Shown here piece by piece: positions 1 through 8,944 of a DNA stretch of 64,000 nt. The position numbers and the translations under genes were made by a program. Origin of the DNA: Allomuricauda sp. M10. GTDB lineage: Bacteria; Bacteroidota; Bacteroidia; Flavobacteriales; Flavobacteriaceae. Below the pieces are notes generated by a model that was given only the letters and a program-made list of their open reading frames with translations, had not been told where the DNA came from and searched no databases. Every line of letters starts with the position of its first letter. The first letter of the stretch is position 1. The DNA lies in contig NZ_JAJGBN010000003.1 of the NCBI RefSeq assembly GCF_020782875.1, forward strand, positions 413,716-477,715. The letters are read 5' to 3'.

Positions 1-659
1 ATTTTGGAAACGGCTAGTGCAGGATTATTTCCATTTTCTGGCTCGGCAGCGTGGGCTTCTTTTCCTTTAATTTTGATGACCACACTTTGTACTTCGGCGG
101 AAAATCCCTTTGGAGTAATAATAATGTTGTGGATACTTTCACCTGGAATGTTGTGAAGCGCGAAAAGATAATCGATGCCCAATGCTTCAAATTTATTATC
201 ATGCACCAACATTTGTGCACCCTTGCCCGTTTCTTCGGCAGGTTGAAAGAGCAAGATGACCTTCCCTTTTTGGATCGGTTGTGCTTCCAACCAGAAAATC
301 AGCCCAGAAACGATAGCCATATGGCCGTCATGACCGCATTTATGGGAAACTCCTGCATTGACCGATTTATATGAAAACTGATTTTCTTCCTGAATGGGCA
401 ATGCATCCAATTCGCACCGGATGGCAATGGTTTTTCCTGGTTCTGGAAATTGGTAGATTACAGCGAAACCAGTTTCCCCAAAAGTTTCAATTTGTGCCGC
501 CTTACCATGTTTTTCTGCAAACTGCCGTATTCTATTTACGGTTTTATATTCTTGACCGGACAATTCAGGGTTAGCATGCAACTCACGCCTTAATTGGATG
601 ATTTTAGGAAGGTAACGGTGTTGGTCTTGAGGCATAGGTAGGCCAATATTTTCATCCAT
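1..659 (-). CDS. M20-family amidohydrolase/peptidase, 3' end cut by window
   Basis: The reverse strand reads as one open frame from ATG at 659 to the window edge, about 219 codons, so the C-terminal part is missing. The translation has an N-terminal RRELHANPELSG stretch, a metal-site segment HKCGHDGHM and a downstream FQPAEETGKGA motif. These are typical of the M20D amidohydrolase group, which includes N-acyl-amino-acid and hippurate hydrolases. A two-metal hydrolase of N-acylated amino acids or small peptides is expected; the substrate cannot be told. There is no signal peptide, so it is probably cytoplasmic. It is divergent from the transporter gene at 789. Confidence 0.85.
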   Translation of the reverse strand, partial: MDENIGLPMPQDQHRYLPKIIQLRRELHANPELSGQEYKTVNRIRQFAEKHGKAAQIETFGETGFAVIYQFPEPGKTIAIRCELDALPIQEENQFSYKSVNAGVSHKCGHDGHMAIVSGLIFWLEAQPIQKGKVILLFQPAEETGKGAQMLVHDNKFEALGIDYLFALHNIPGESIHNIIITPKGFSAEVQSVVIKIKGKEAHAAEPENGNNPALAVSK

Positions 660-788
660 AAAGATAGCTAAAAAGGAACTTTGAAAGTGTTCTGAAATAG
701 AGGTGGACCGCAGTTTTTGGTTGGTTGATTTAATGTGCAATCCTCTAAAATTTCGTAAATTTAAAGGTGTAAATTCCATTAAAAATAC

Positions 789-1493
789 ATGGATACAACC
801 TTTCCGTTGACCGCTGGTTTAATAGCCTCCATGCTACATGTTATTGCTGGTCCCGATCATTTGGCGGCGGTCGCTCCCTTTGCCATCGAATCCAAGCGGA
901 AGGCATGGAAAATAGGATTGTTCTGGGGTATTGGGCACTTGGTAGGCATGATTGCCATTGGACTTTTGTTTGCCATTTTCAGGGAGATTATCCCTGTAGA
1001 TGCCATTTCCCAATACAGCGAGCAATTGGTCGGAATCGTTTTGGTAGGATTGGGATGTTGGTCTCTCTATCGGATTTTTAAAAAGAGAAGGCACCACAAA
1101 CATTTGCATGTGCATACGGAACATGCCCCAGTAATCCATTCCCATGAGCACCAACACGAACATAATCCAACACATCATCACCAACATTCCCAAACATTGA
1201 GGCAAAATAATTTGGCCTCGTTTTCCATTGGAATTTTACACGGATTGGCGGGAATTTCCCATTTTTTGTTGTTCTTGCCTGTTTTAGGATTCGAAACACG
1301 AGCCGATTCCATCACTTATATCATTGGATTTGCGGCGGGTATTTTGGTGGCGATGATCACCTTCGCTTTTGTGATAGGAAGAATTGCTTCCGTAGTGAAA
1401 AATGGACACAATGAAGTTTTCTTTAACGGAATCCGTTTTGCTGGAGGATTGTTTGCCTTGGCCATAGGTTTTTATTGGATCTTCAGTAGCTAA
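789..1493 (+). CDS. Nickel/cobalt transporter-like membrane protein (HupE/UreH/NiCoT-type)
   Basis: A 234-residue protein with about six hydrophobic segments. The first segment contains HVIAGPDHL, which matches the H-x4-DH metal signature of NiCoT-like permeases. A histidine-rich loop lies near residues 98-136, and a second conserved segment reads GILHGLAGISHFLL. The family moves Ni2+ or Co2+ across the inner membrane. Its position at the end of the hydrogenase locus suggests Ni2+ supply for [NiFe] centre assembly; this is inferred from context. Its stop codon overlaps the hypE stop on the other strand by 3-4 bases, leaving no room for a terminator. A related sulfite-exporter-type permease is the main alternative. 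Confidence 0.75.
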   Translation: MDTTFPLTAGLIASMLHVIAGPDHLAAVAPFAIESKRKAWKIGLFWGIGHLVGMIAIGLLFAIFREIIPVDAISQYSEQLVGIVLVGLGCWSLYRIFKKRRHHKHLHVHTEHAPVIHSHEHQHEHNPTHHHQHSQTLRQNNLASFSIGILHGLAGISHFLLFLPVLGFETRADSITYIIGFAAGILVAMITFAFVIGRIASVVKNGHNEVFFNGIRFAGGLFALAIGFYWIFSS

Positions 1494-2515
1494 CAAATTC
1501 TTGGTAGTTGCTCGCCGAGCAAGGGTGTAACCATACGCTTGCCCCCAATAACACTGTGCATAACCACTTTGTTCGGATGTTCTTTGGTGATTTCCCCTAT
1601 ACAAATGGCACTTTGTCCCTTGTCATCCTTTTGCATCAATTCAATCATTTCAGATTCGATAGTTGGATCTACAATGGAAACAAAAATACCTTCGTTGGCC
1701 ACAAAAAGGGGATCCAGTCCCAACATTTCGCAAGCTGCAGCCACTTGATCATCAATGGGTAATTGGTTTTCAATGATGTTAATTCCTAAATTAATATCAC
1801 CAGCAATTTCAGTAAGTACACTGGCCAATCCACCTCTTGTGGGATCTCGGAACAAGTGTATTTTGTCTCCAAAGGCATCCAAAAGTTTTCCCACTAAGAA
1901 ATTCAAGTTAGTTGTATCACTCTCAATGCTCGATTCAAATTCCAAACCGTCCCTTTGAGACATGATGGCCATGCCATGCTGGGCAATGGGTCCACTGATG
2001 ATGATTTTATCACCCGGGTTAATTTTTTTAGCTGAGATGTTTGCCTTGGGATGCACTTTCCCAAAACCTGTGGTGTTGATGAAAATCTTATCTCCCTTGC
2101 CCCGTTCCACAACCTTGGTGTCCCCAGTTATGATTTTGACCCCACTCTGGTCGGCGGTTTCTTTGATGGTTTCCACAATTTTGACAAAGTCGTCAATGGG
2201 CAACCCTTCTTCCACAATGAAGGCCAAGGATAAAAATTCAGGTTGGGCACCGCACATGGCCACATCGTTCACAGTGCCGTTTACGGCCAAATCCCCAATA
2301 TTCCCCCCTTTAAAAAAGATGGGAGAAACCACAAAGCTATCCGTAGAAATGGCCATTTTTCCATCTATTTGGATGATGGAACCATCGTGTTTTTGATCGA
2401 GGTAAGGATTGCTGAACGTTTCAAAAATAATCTTGTCCAACAGCTCACGGGTCATCAAACCGCCACTTCCATGTCCCAGGTTAATGGTGTCGTATCCCAA
2501 TTCTTTTTTGTTCAT
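1490..2515 (-). CDS. hypE: Hydrogenase maturation factor HypE
   Basis: A 341-residue protein of the AIR-synthase/PurM-like ATPase family. HypE dehydrates a carbamoyl group on its C-terminal cysteine to thiocyanate, which becomes the CN- ligands of the NiFe site. The sequence starts with the GHGSGGLMTRELL segment and ends exactly in the conserved PRIC tail, so the acceptor Cys341 is present. The FRDPTRGGLASVL motif is also intact. It is last in the leftward hya-hyp operon, six bases after hypD, and partners HypF and HypD. It converges with the nickel-transporter-like gene. Confidence 0.97.
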   Translation of the reverse strand: MNKKELGYDTINLGHGSGGLMTRELLDKIIFETFSNPYLDQKHDGSIIQIDGKMAISTDSFVVSPIFFKGGNIGDLAVNGTVNDVAMCGAQPEFLSLAFIVEEGLPIDDFVKIVETIKETADQSGVKIITGDTKVVERGKGDKIFINTTGFGKVHPKANISAKKINPGDKIIISGPIAQHGMAIMSQRDGLEFESSIESDTTNLNFLVGKLLDAFGDKIHLFRDPTRGGLASVLTEIAGDINLGINIIENQLPIDDQVAAACEMLGLDPLFVANEGIFVSIVDPTIESEMIELMQKDDKGQSAICIGEITKEHPNKVVMHSVIGGKRMVTPLLGEQLPRIC

Positions 2516-2521
2516 GGCACA

Positions 2522-3610
2522 TTAATTTAGGTGGTTTGAAAAATGGTAATAAGCGGCACAGGCTCCTTCCGAAGAAACCATGGGGGCACCCAACGGGTTG
2601 GAAGGATTACAGGCCTTGCCAAATTGTGGACATTCATGTGGTTTTTTGATGCCCTTTAAAATTTGTCCAGCGATACATTCGGAGTTTTCGGGAGTAGCAA
2701 TGGAACTGATTCCAAACTTGGTTTCCGCATCATAGTCCCGAAATGCTGGCTTTAAAACATAACCACTGTCAGGGATGGTTCCAATGCCACGCCATTCACG
2801 ATCTCCTACCTCAAAAACAGATTGGATCACTTTTAGGGCTTCCAGGTTTCCTTCTTCCCTTACCACACGGGAATATTGGTTTTCCAGCTTGTATTCTCCT
2901 TTTTCCAATTGCTGTATGGCCAAGTAGATGCCTTGAACCAGATCTAGAGGTTCAAATCCCGTCACCACGATCGGGATTTTGTATTTTTCAACCAACGGGT
3001 AATATTCCTTCATCCCCATGATGGCACACACATGGCCTGCTCCCAGAAAGGCATCAATGGTACAGAACTCATCGCCTAAAATTCCTTCCATGGCAGGTGG
3101 TACCAATACATGGGATACCAATATGGAATAATTTTTCACTTCTTCCTTTTTAGCATGTAACACCGAAAGGGCGTTGGCAGGCGCCGTAGTTTCAAATCCG
3201 ACAGCAAAAAAAACGACTTCTTTGTTCGGGTTTTGTTTCGCGATGTTGACGGCTTCCAACGGCGAATACAAGATGCGAAGGTCACCTCCGTTTGCTTTGG
3301 CTTCCAAAAGACTTTTTTTACTGCCCGGCACTCGGACCATATCACCAAAGGAGCAAACAATGACCCCATTTTCCAACAATTCCACAGCCTTATCAATCAG
3401 GTTGAGTGGTGTAACACAAACAGGGCAACCAGGGCCATGGATCATTCGAACGTTTTCTGGAAGTAGGTTGATGATTCCATTCTTGACCAATCCATGGGTT
3501 TGTCCACCACAGATTTCCATGATATTCCACGTTTTAGTGGCCGTTTTGTGAATCAGGTCCAAGTACTGTTTGGTGGCCTCCAAGTTTCTATATTCGCTCA
3601 AATACTTCAT
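2522..3610 (-). CDS. hypD: Hydrogenase maturation iron-sulfur scaffold HypD
   Basis: A 362-residue protein. HypD carries a [4Fe-4S] cluster and, with HypC, holds the Fe(CN)2CO unit before transfer to the large subunit. The conserved ICGGQTH motif (Cys34) and GPGCPVCVTP motif (Cys62 and Cys65) are present. A cysteine-rich C-terminal region (HECPQFGKAC and a further Cys) fits the cluster ligands. The length is normal for the family. It lies 3 bases after hypF and 6 bases before hypE, so the three are surely co-transcribed. Confidence 0.97.
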   Translation of the reverse strand: MKYLSEYRNLEATKQYLDLIHKTATKTWNIMEICGGQTHGLVKNGIINLLPENVRMIHGPGCPVCVTPLNLIDKAVELLENGVIVCSFGDMVRVPGSKKSLLEAKANGGDLRILYSPLEAVNIAKQNPNKEVVFFAVGFETTAPANALSVLHAKKEEVKNYSILVSHVLVPPAMEGILGDEFCTIDAFLGAGHVCAIMGMKEYYPLVEKYKIPIVVTGFEPLDLVQGIYLAIQQLEKGEYKLENQYSRVVREEGNLEALKVIQSVFEVGDREWRGIGTIPDSGYVLKPAFRDYDAETKFGISSIATPENSECIAGQILKGIKKPHECPQFGKACNPSNPLGAPMVSSEGACAAYYHFSNHLN

Positions 3611-3613
3611 GGG

Positions 3614-5896
3614 TCAATCCTTAATATTTTGATGGTAAGCCACTTGTCCGAAGGAAATGTTTTCATCGTTTGGACTTAAGTTACGATTAAAATAAAGTTT
3701 GAAATCGTTGGGAGCCAATTCCTTGACCATATCTACCAACACTGTATTTTGAAATACCCCTCCACTCATGGCAATTTCTTTTATACCCAATTGATTTGCC
3801 ATTTGTAGGATGATAATGGCCAAAGTGAAAAGAAAGTCGATAATGATTTTTTGCTTTTCCTTTCTACCATGATAATCATGATGGATTTTAGCAAAAAGAA
3901 GGTGTGTGGGTACCAAACCATCCTTTATTTCGGTGATATAGGAAGTACATTTTTTTAACTCGTATTGGTCCACTTGGTTTTCAAGTAAGATGGCCGCTTC
4001 CCCTTCATAAGTATTATGATCACATAGGTGTAACAAAGATGCCACGGCATCAAAAAGCCTTCCTACTGAAGAGGTTTTCAAGGTTTCCTTCTTTTTAAGT
4101 TGTTGGTAAATGGCCATCTCTTGCTCGGTGAATTTTTGTTGGAGTTCCACTTTCATGGAGGCATCGGCCAATGAGAAAAAGGAAATCCGTGGTTCCTTGG
4201 CCATTTTGTCGCCCGCCAACCAGTCGAAATAATCAAAATGCCCAACACGTTCCATGGTATGGTCCTCATATTTGAAAAATTCACCACCCCAAATCTGTTG
4301 GTCATCCCCGTATCCGGTGCCATCCCAAACAACTCCTAAAACCGGTGATTTTTTTTTAAAAAGTTCGTGTTCCCCCAAAACGGAGGCAAAATGAGCCTTG
4401 TGATGCTGAATGGATTGAATGGGGATTTTCCAGTTTTTGGCCAATTCTTTTCCATGAAGGGTACTGTTGTAGGCAGGGTGATGGTCCACTAGGATAATCT
4501 CGGGACGAGTCTCGAATAATTCAATAAACTTGGCAACAGTATCTTGGTAACGATTATACACATCAAAATGATCTAGGTTTCCCAAGTATTGACTGATGTA
4601 CAGATAATTGTTGGGAATAAAGGCGAGTGTACTTTTTAGGTGCCCACCCATCGCTAAAATTTTCTGCTCTGTTGGTATAGCTACATCAAAATTGGGGCTC
4701 AGTCCCCTAGATCGTCTAAAAAGGATTTTTTTTTGTGAGTGAGTACTGAACTTGATAACAGAATCATCCTGAGGATTGGTGATTTTTAAATTATGGTCCA
4801 AAAAATAATCGGCTACTTCTTTCAATTCTTGATGAGCAATTACCGCTTCACTAATTATAGGTGATGCATGGATATTGCCACTGGTTGCCACAATCGGGAT
4901 TTCCAATTCATTTGCCAAAAGATGCAAAATACCTGAGTAGGGGAGCATGATGCCCAATTGATTGAGTTGGGGAGCCAACTCTTCCAGTGCCAAGTTTCCT
5001 GTAATCCCTTTTTTGGGAAGGATAACAATGGGACTTTCCGGCGAAGTCAAAGCTTCTTCCTGTATTTTGGTAATTTTTAAATCTTTCTTCAATGCAGCTA
5101 AAGAAGGATACAAAATCGCAAATGGTTTGGTGGGCCTTCGCTTACGCTCGCGCAATTTTTGGATGACAGTGGCATTGGTTGCATCACAACAGAGGAGATA
5201 ACCGCTGGTATTTTTAATGGCCACAATCTTACCGGCCTTGATGAAACCAGCAACCTTTTTTATTGCATCAGAACATAAGATAGTACCTCCTTCGGCATCG
5301 GTCAACCTTAATTCAATCCCGCAATGGGAACAGGAATTGGTCTGTGAATGGAACCTTCGGTCGGAGGGGTCTTGGTATTCTGTTGAACAGGTCCCGCACA
5401 TTTCAAACGCTGACATGTTGGTGTTTTCCCTTTCAAAAGGGAATTTGTTGGTAATGGCCCATCGTGGCCCACAATTCACGCAGGTGGTAAAAGGGTAGTG
5501 GTAACGTCTGTTGTTTGGGTCGGTTATTTCATCCTTACAGTTGTCACAAATGGCAAAATCCGGGGTAAGCTGCAAATTCAATTTCCCTTCAGTTTGTGAT
5601 GGGACTATTGAAAAATCATCAAATGGTTGGAAATCTATCTCGGAAAAATGATGTCCCTTTATTTTAGAAGACCTTGGTGGATTTTGAATGAGTTGGGCAT
5701 ACAATTCCTTTGCCTTTTCCAACTCTCCAGATAAAAAAATGACCACTCCCTCCTCATTATTGGATACGGAACCTTTTAGACCGAACTTTTGGGCCAAATG
5801 GAACACATGGGGTCTGAAACCAACTCCCTGCACTCGACCGGTTACTATGATCTTATAAGATTTGGACACTTTATGAAATTTGATGGTGCAGGGCAT
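3614..5896 (-). CDS. hypF: Carbamoyltransferase HypF
   Basis: A 760-residue protein of normal length. HypF makes the CN- precursor by moving the carbamoyl group of carbamoyl phosphate onto HypE. Domains in order are an N-terminal acylphosphatase-like domain (VTGRVQGVGFRPHVF), two zinc-finger pairs (CDNC...CVNC and CGTC...CSHC), a YrdC-like domain and a C-terminal Kae1-like domain (QHHKAHFASVLGEH; GVVWDGTGYGDD; SGGVFQN). The ATG at 5896 overlaps the end of the protease gene by 26 bases. A GTG at 5869, just after that gene's stop, is a possible alternative start and would still keep the acylphosphatase domain. Confidence 0.96.
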   Translation of the reverse strand: MPCTIKFHKVSKSYKIIVTGRVQGVGFRPHVFHLAQKFGLKGSVSNNEEGVVIFLSGELEKAKELYAQLIQNPPRSSKIKGHHFSEIDFQPFDDFSIVPSQTEGKLNLQLTPDFAICDNCKDEITDPNNRRYHYPFTTCVNCGPRWAITNKFPFERENTNMSAFEMCGTCSTEYQDPSDRRFHSQTNSCSHCGIELRLTDAEGGTILCSDAIKKVAGFIKAGKIVAIKNTSGYLLCCDATNATVIQKLRERKRRPTKPFAILYPSLAALKKDLKITKIQEEALTSPESPIVILPKKGITGNLALEELAPQLNQLGIMLPYSGILHLLANELEIPIVATSGNIHASPIISEAVIAHQELKEVADYFLDHNLKITNPQDDSVIKFSTHSQKKILFRRSRGLSPNFDVAIPTEQKILAMGGHLKSTLAFIPNNYLYISQYLGNLDHFDVYNRYQDTVAKFIELFETRPEIILVDHHPAYNSTLHGKELAKNWKIPIQSIQHHKAHFASVLGEHELFKKKSPVLGVVWDGTGYGDDQQIWGGEFFKYEDHTMERVGHFDYFDWLAGDKMAKEPRISFFSLADASMKVELQQKFTEQEMAIYQQLKKKETLKTSSVGRLFDAVASLLHLCDHNTYEGEAAILLENQVDQYELKKCTSYITEIKDGLVPTHLLFAKIHHDYHGRKEKQKIIIDFLFTLAIIILQMANQLGIKEIAMSGGVFQNTVLVDMVKELAPNDFKLYFNRNLSPNDENISFGQVAYHQNIKD

Positions 5897-6425
5897 CCAC
5901 CAAGTCCATAATTTGTTCGATTGCCTTGGGAATAGCCTTTTTTACTTTTGGTGCCAATTCGGTGGTCATGGGTTCCACCTTTTCAATGGATATGGTGAAC
6001 AGGTATAGATCGGGTTGGTTTTCCATGAGGTAGACTGCTTCAATCATATCTTTTAGCCCCACATCATGCACACTTAATGCGGAAGGAAAATCACTGGCGA
6101 ACTTGGGTCGGATCAAGGAAACGATACCTTCTTCCTGGCCATCCATGGTAGCATCCACAAAAATGATCTTGGCGTAACTTTCAAAACAGTTCAGCAATAA
6201 AAAACCACCGGTACCACCGTCCAGAATATCCAAGTGATCGGGAAGCTCAAGATTGTCCATTTGTTGGATTACATGTACACCGACCCCTTCATCGCCCATC
6301 AAATAATTGCCAACCCCCAAAACCAAAATGGACTTGGACTTGTCCTTTTCAAAATAAAAGGCGTCACTGCTTATGGCAATGGGTTTTCTTGCCAAATCCG
6401 TTTTGGTATTTGTGGATTCTTCCAT
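5871..6425 (-). CDS. hyaD: [NiFe]-hydrogenase large-subunit maturation protease (HyaD/HupD family)
   Basis: A 184-residue endopeptidase that removes the C-terminal tail of the large subunit after nickel insertion. The GVGNYLMGDEGVGVHVI motif holds the nickel-binding Glu. The ILDGGTGG segment supplies the Asp, and SVHDVGLKD the His ligand. An N-terminal extension of about 33 residues before the GVGN core is longer than in many family members. The gene is 9 bases after the cytochrome b gene and overlaps hypF by 26 bases. The cleavable tail it would act on is visible in the large subunit encoded at 7201-8934. Confidence 0.93.
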   Translation of the reverse strand: MEESTNTKTDLARKPIAISSDAFYFEKDKSKSILVLGVGNYLMGDEGVGVHVIQQMDNLELPDHLDILDGGTGGFLLLNCFESYAKIIFVDATMDGQEEGIVSLIRPKFASDFPSALSVHDVGLKDMIEAVYLMENQPDLYLFTISIEKVEPMTTELAPKVKKAIPKAIEQIMDLVDALHHQIS

Positions 6426-6434
6426 GAGTTAGTT

Positions 6435-7187
6435 TTATTCAATTATTTCTAGGGCTTCTTCATCTTTGGGAGCCTCTATTTCTTCATCCTCCACCAATTG
6501 TTTAAGTCGCTCATCGCAAACGAATTTATAACCTCCGAACATGGAGGAAACTTCTCCCCGTCCTTCAAGCCAATCGTGATAGAACACCAGATACACATGG
6601 ATTAGGGTAAAGAGAATAAACAACCAAGTGGTGGCATGGTGTATGGTCCTTACTATAAAATCCCCTCCCAAGAAAGGAACTACCCAAGCAAACATTTTGG
6701 GCAGCCACCATCCTGCATTGGCGGAATAAAGACCAAAGCCAGTGAACACTTGAACCAGTGCCAATAGGAATAGAATTACATAGGAAATAGCCGCTACGCT
6801 GTTGTGGCCGATGCTGATATCCTTGATATCCGGTTTTTTTTCGTTTGCCAAAAAGACATCCACTTTGATGACGTGCAGAAAGTTGTGCCACATATTTTTG
6901 TTGAAGGGCCAAAAAGCTTTCCAACTAGAAAAGCGGTTTCCGACAAACGACCAGTATATCCTCATGATCATATTGAAAAAGAACACGTAGGCCGTTGCAA
7001 AATGGATAAAGCGCACCGTTCCGAACCAATAGATGTCACTCGCTTCCTTGTTTGATAAAATAGCGGGAGGATTGGCAATGATAAGTCCGGTTACCGCCAA
7101 AATGGTAATGGAAAGGGCATTGATCCAATGGAAAAATCGCACTGGAAGCTCCCAAACATATACCCTTCTAAATTTTCGTGTTTGCAT
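6435..7187 (-). CDS. hyaC: Ni/Fe-hydrogenase b-type cytochrome subunit
   Basis: A 250-residue membrane protein that passes electrons from the hydrogenase small subunit to the quinone pool. The start is placed at the ATG at 7187 (MQTRKFRRVYVWELPVRFFH), because the longer frame to 7250 would run into the large-subunit gene. The sequence has a family-typical VWELPVRFFHWINA segment, about four membrane helices with candidate haem histidines (RFIHFATAYVF; HHATTWLFILFTLIHVYLV) and a conserved YHDWLEGRGE near the end. The C-terminus is acidic. It lies between the large subunit and the maturation protease. Confidence 0.94.
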   Translation of the reverse strand: MQTRKFRRVYVWELPVRFFHWINALSITILAVTGLIIANPPAILSNKEASDIYWFGTVRFIHFATAYVFFFNMIMRIYWSFVGNRFSSWKAFWPFNKNMWHNFLHVIKVDVFLANEKKPDIKDISIGHNSVAAISYVILFLLALVQVFTGFGLYSANAGWWLPKMFAWVVPFLGGDFIVRTIHHATTWLFILFTLIHVYLVFYHDWLEGRGEVSSMFGGYKFVCDERLKQLVEDEEIEAPKDEEALEIIE

Positions 7188-7200
7188 GATCCATGATTTT

Positions 7201-8934
7201 CTAGATTTCGCAGCTCGAAACGTTTTGAACCTGTGAGATATGCTTGCCATGCTCGTCGTACAAATGCACGGCGCAGGCTATACAGGGGTCAAAGGAGTGG
7301 ATGGTCCTGATGATTTCCAAAGGAAGTTCAGGATCGGCCACCGGGGTATCTAATAGTGTGGATTCATAGGCCGACCGTTGTCCTTTTGGGTCTCTTGGGG
7401 AGGCATTCCAAGTTGAAGGTACCACCAGCTGGTAGTTTTCGGTTTTGCCTTCTTTGATCTTGATCCAGTGGGCCAAAGCACCCCTAGGAGCCTCAGCAAA
7501 TCCTACGCCTTTGGATTCGGCGGGCCAAAGCTCAGGTTCCCATTTGGTCATATTGGCCATTCGGGTATCCCCATTCTTGATGTTGAGCAACAAGGTGTCA
7601 TAAAACTCCATGGTCCAATTCGCCACCAATTGCGTCTCGATTCCCCTGGCAGCCGTTCTTCCCAACGTGGAGAACAGGGCATCCACAGGTACATCCAAAT
7701 GGCTCAAAGCCCCATTTACCGCTTCTTGAATTTCTTTGTTCCCTCTTGCATACCCTACCAAAAGTCTGGCCAATGGGCCAACTTCCATCGGTTTACCTTG
7801 CCAACGTGGCGTTTTTATAAAACTGTATTTTTGGCTTACATCCAATTGGTCATAAGGTGGCTTGGGACCGGAATAGTTGATATTGGTCTCCCCGTCCCAA
7901 GGGTGTTTTCCTTGGTCTTTTCCTTCGGAATAATTATCATACCAAGAATTGTTGACGAACTCAGCGATATCTTCGTTCCTATGGTTTACGTCATATACTT
8001 TGGATAGGTCCCGATCCAAGATGATACCCTGTTGGAATTTGAAGTTGGAAATGTCCCCATATCCATTGGTTGGGAAATCACCATACGACATGTAATTACC
8101 GAACCCTTTGCCAATGGTGCCCCAATCTTTATAGAAGGAAGCAATGGCGAGTAAATCTGGAATATACACTTGCTCAATGAACTCTTTTCCTTCTTGCAAC
8201 AGTCTGCCAACGTAGGCCAATCGTTCTGCATTGATGCCCCCTGGACTTTCCGTGTTGATGGCGCAGGCCATACCACCTACCAAGTAGTTGGGGTGTGGGT
8301 TCTTACCACCAAAAATGGTATGGACTTTCACGATTTCTTTTTGCCATTCCAGGGCTTCCAGGTAGTGGGCAACTGCCAACAGGTTAACTTCAGGGGGCAA
8401 TTTCATTTGGGGATGGCCCCAGTACCCGTTTGCAAAAATGCCCAGTTGCCCACTTTCCACAAATCTTGTAATTCTTTTTTTGATGTCGGAGAAATATCCC
8501 GGAGAGCTTTTTGGCCAATTGGAAATGCTTTGGGCCAATTGGGAAGTTGCCACAGGGTCCGCCTTCAGGGCGTTCACCACATCTACCCAATCCAGGGCAT
8601 GAAGGTGATAAAAATGCACGGTATGGTCGTGCATATACAACGCACCTTCCATAATATTCCTTACCATTTCGGCATTCGGTGGCACTTCAATCCCCAATGA
8701 ATCTTCAACGGAACGTACCGATGCCAAGGCATGAATGGTGGTACACACCCCACAGGCCCGTTGCACGAACGCCCAAACATCCCGGGGATCTCTTCCTTTT
8801 ACAATATTTTCCAGACCCCGGACCATGGGACTTGAACTATAGGCGTCGGTGATTTTTCCATCCTTCACCTCTACTTCTATGCGCAAGTGACCTTCAATTC
8901 TGGTAATGGGGTCAACAACAATTCTATTTGCCAT
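7201..8934 (-). CDS. hyaB: [NiFe]-hydrogenase large subunit, group 1
   Basis: A 577-residue precursor of the catalytic subunit that oxidises H2 at the Ni-Fe(CN)2CO centre. The N-terminal ligand motif RACGVCTTIH (Cys61, Cys64, His68) and the C-terminal motif DPCIACAVH (Cys551, Cys554, His557) are both complete. A 20-residue tail follows His557 and is the expected maturation-protease substrate. RIEGH near residue 12 is also typical of the family. It is 10 bases after the small-subunit gene. With a Tat-bearing small subunit and a cytochrome b, it is predicted to sit on the periplasmic side of the inner membrane. Confidence 0.97.
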   Translation of the reverse strand: MANRIVVDPITRIEGHLRIEVEVKDGKITDAYSSSPMVRGLENIVKGRDPRDVWAFVQRACGVCTTIHALASVRSVEDSLGIEVPPNAEMVRNIMEGALYMHDHTVHFYHLHALDWVDVVNALKADPVATSQLAQSISNWPKSSPGYFSDIKKRITRFVESGQLGIFANGYWGHPQMKLPPEVNLLAVAHYLEALEWQKEIVKVHTIFGGKNPHPNYLVGGMACAINTESPGGINAERLAYVGRLLQEGKEFIEQVYIPDLLAIASFYKDWGTIGKGFGNYMSYGDFPTNGYGDISNFKFQQGIILDRDLSKVYDVNHRNEDIAEFVNNSWYDNYSEGKDQGKHPWDGETNINYSGPKPPYDQLDVSQKYSFIKTPRWQGKPMEVGPLARLLVGYARGNKEIQEAVNGALSHLDVPVDALFSTLGRTAARGIETQLVANWTMEFYDTLLLNIKNGDTRMANMTKWEPELWPAESKGVGFAEAPRGALAHWIKIKEGKTENYQLVVPSTWNASPRDPKGQRSAYESTLLDTPVADPELPLEIIRTIHSFDPCIACAVHLYDEHGKHISQVQNVSSCEI

Positions 8935-8944
8935 GATACTTTTA

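Noticed and set aside
8170..8700. Long forward-strand open frame opposite the hydrogenase large subunit
   Set aside because: It is a shadow frame of hyaB, with no family features, and hyaB has both metal-binding motifs on the other strand.
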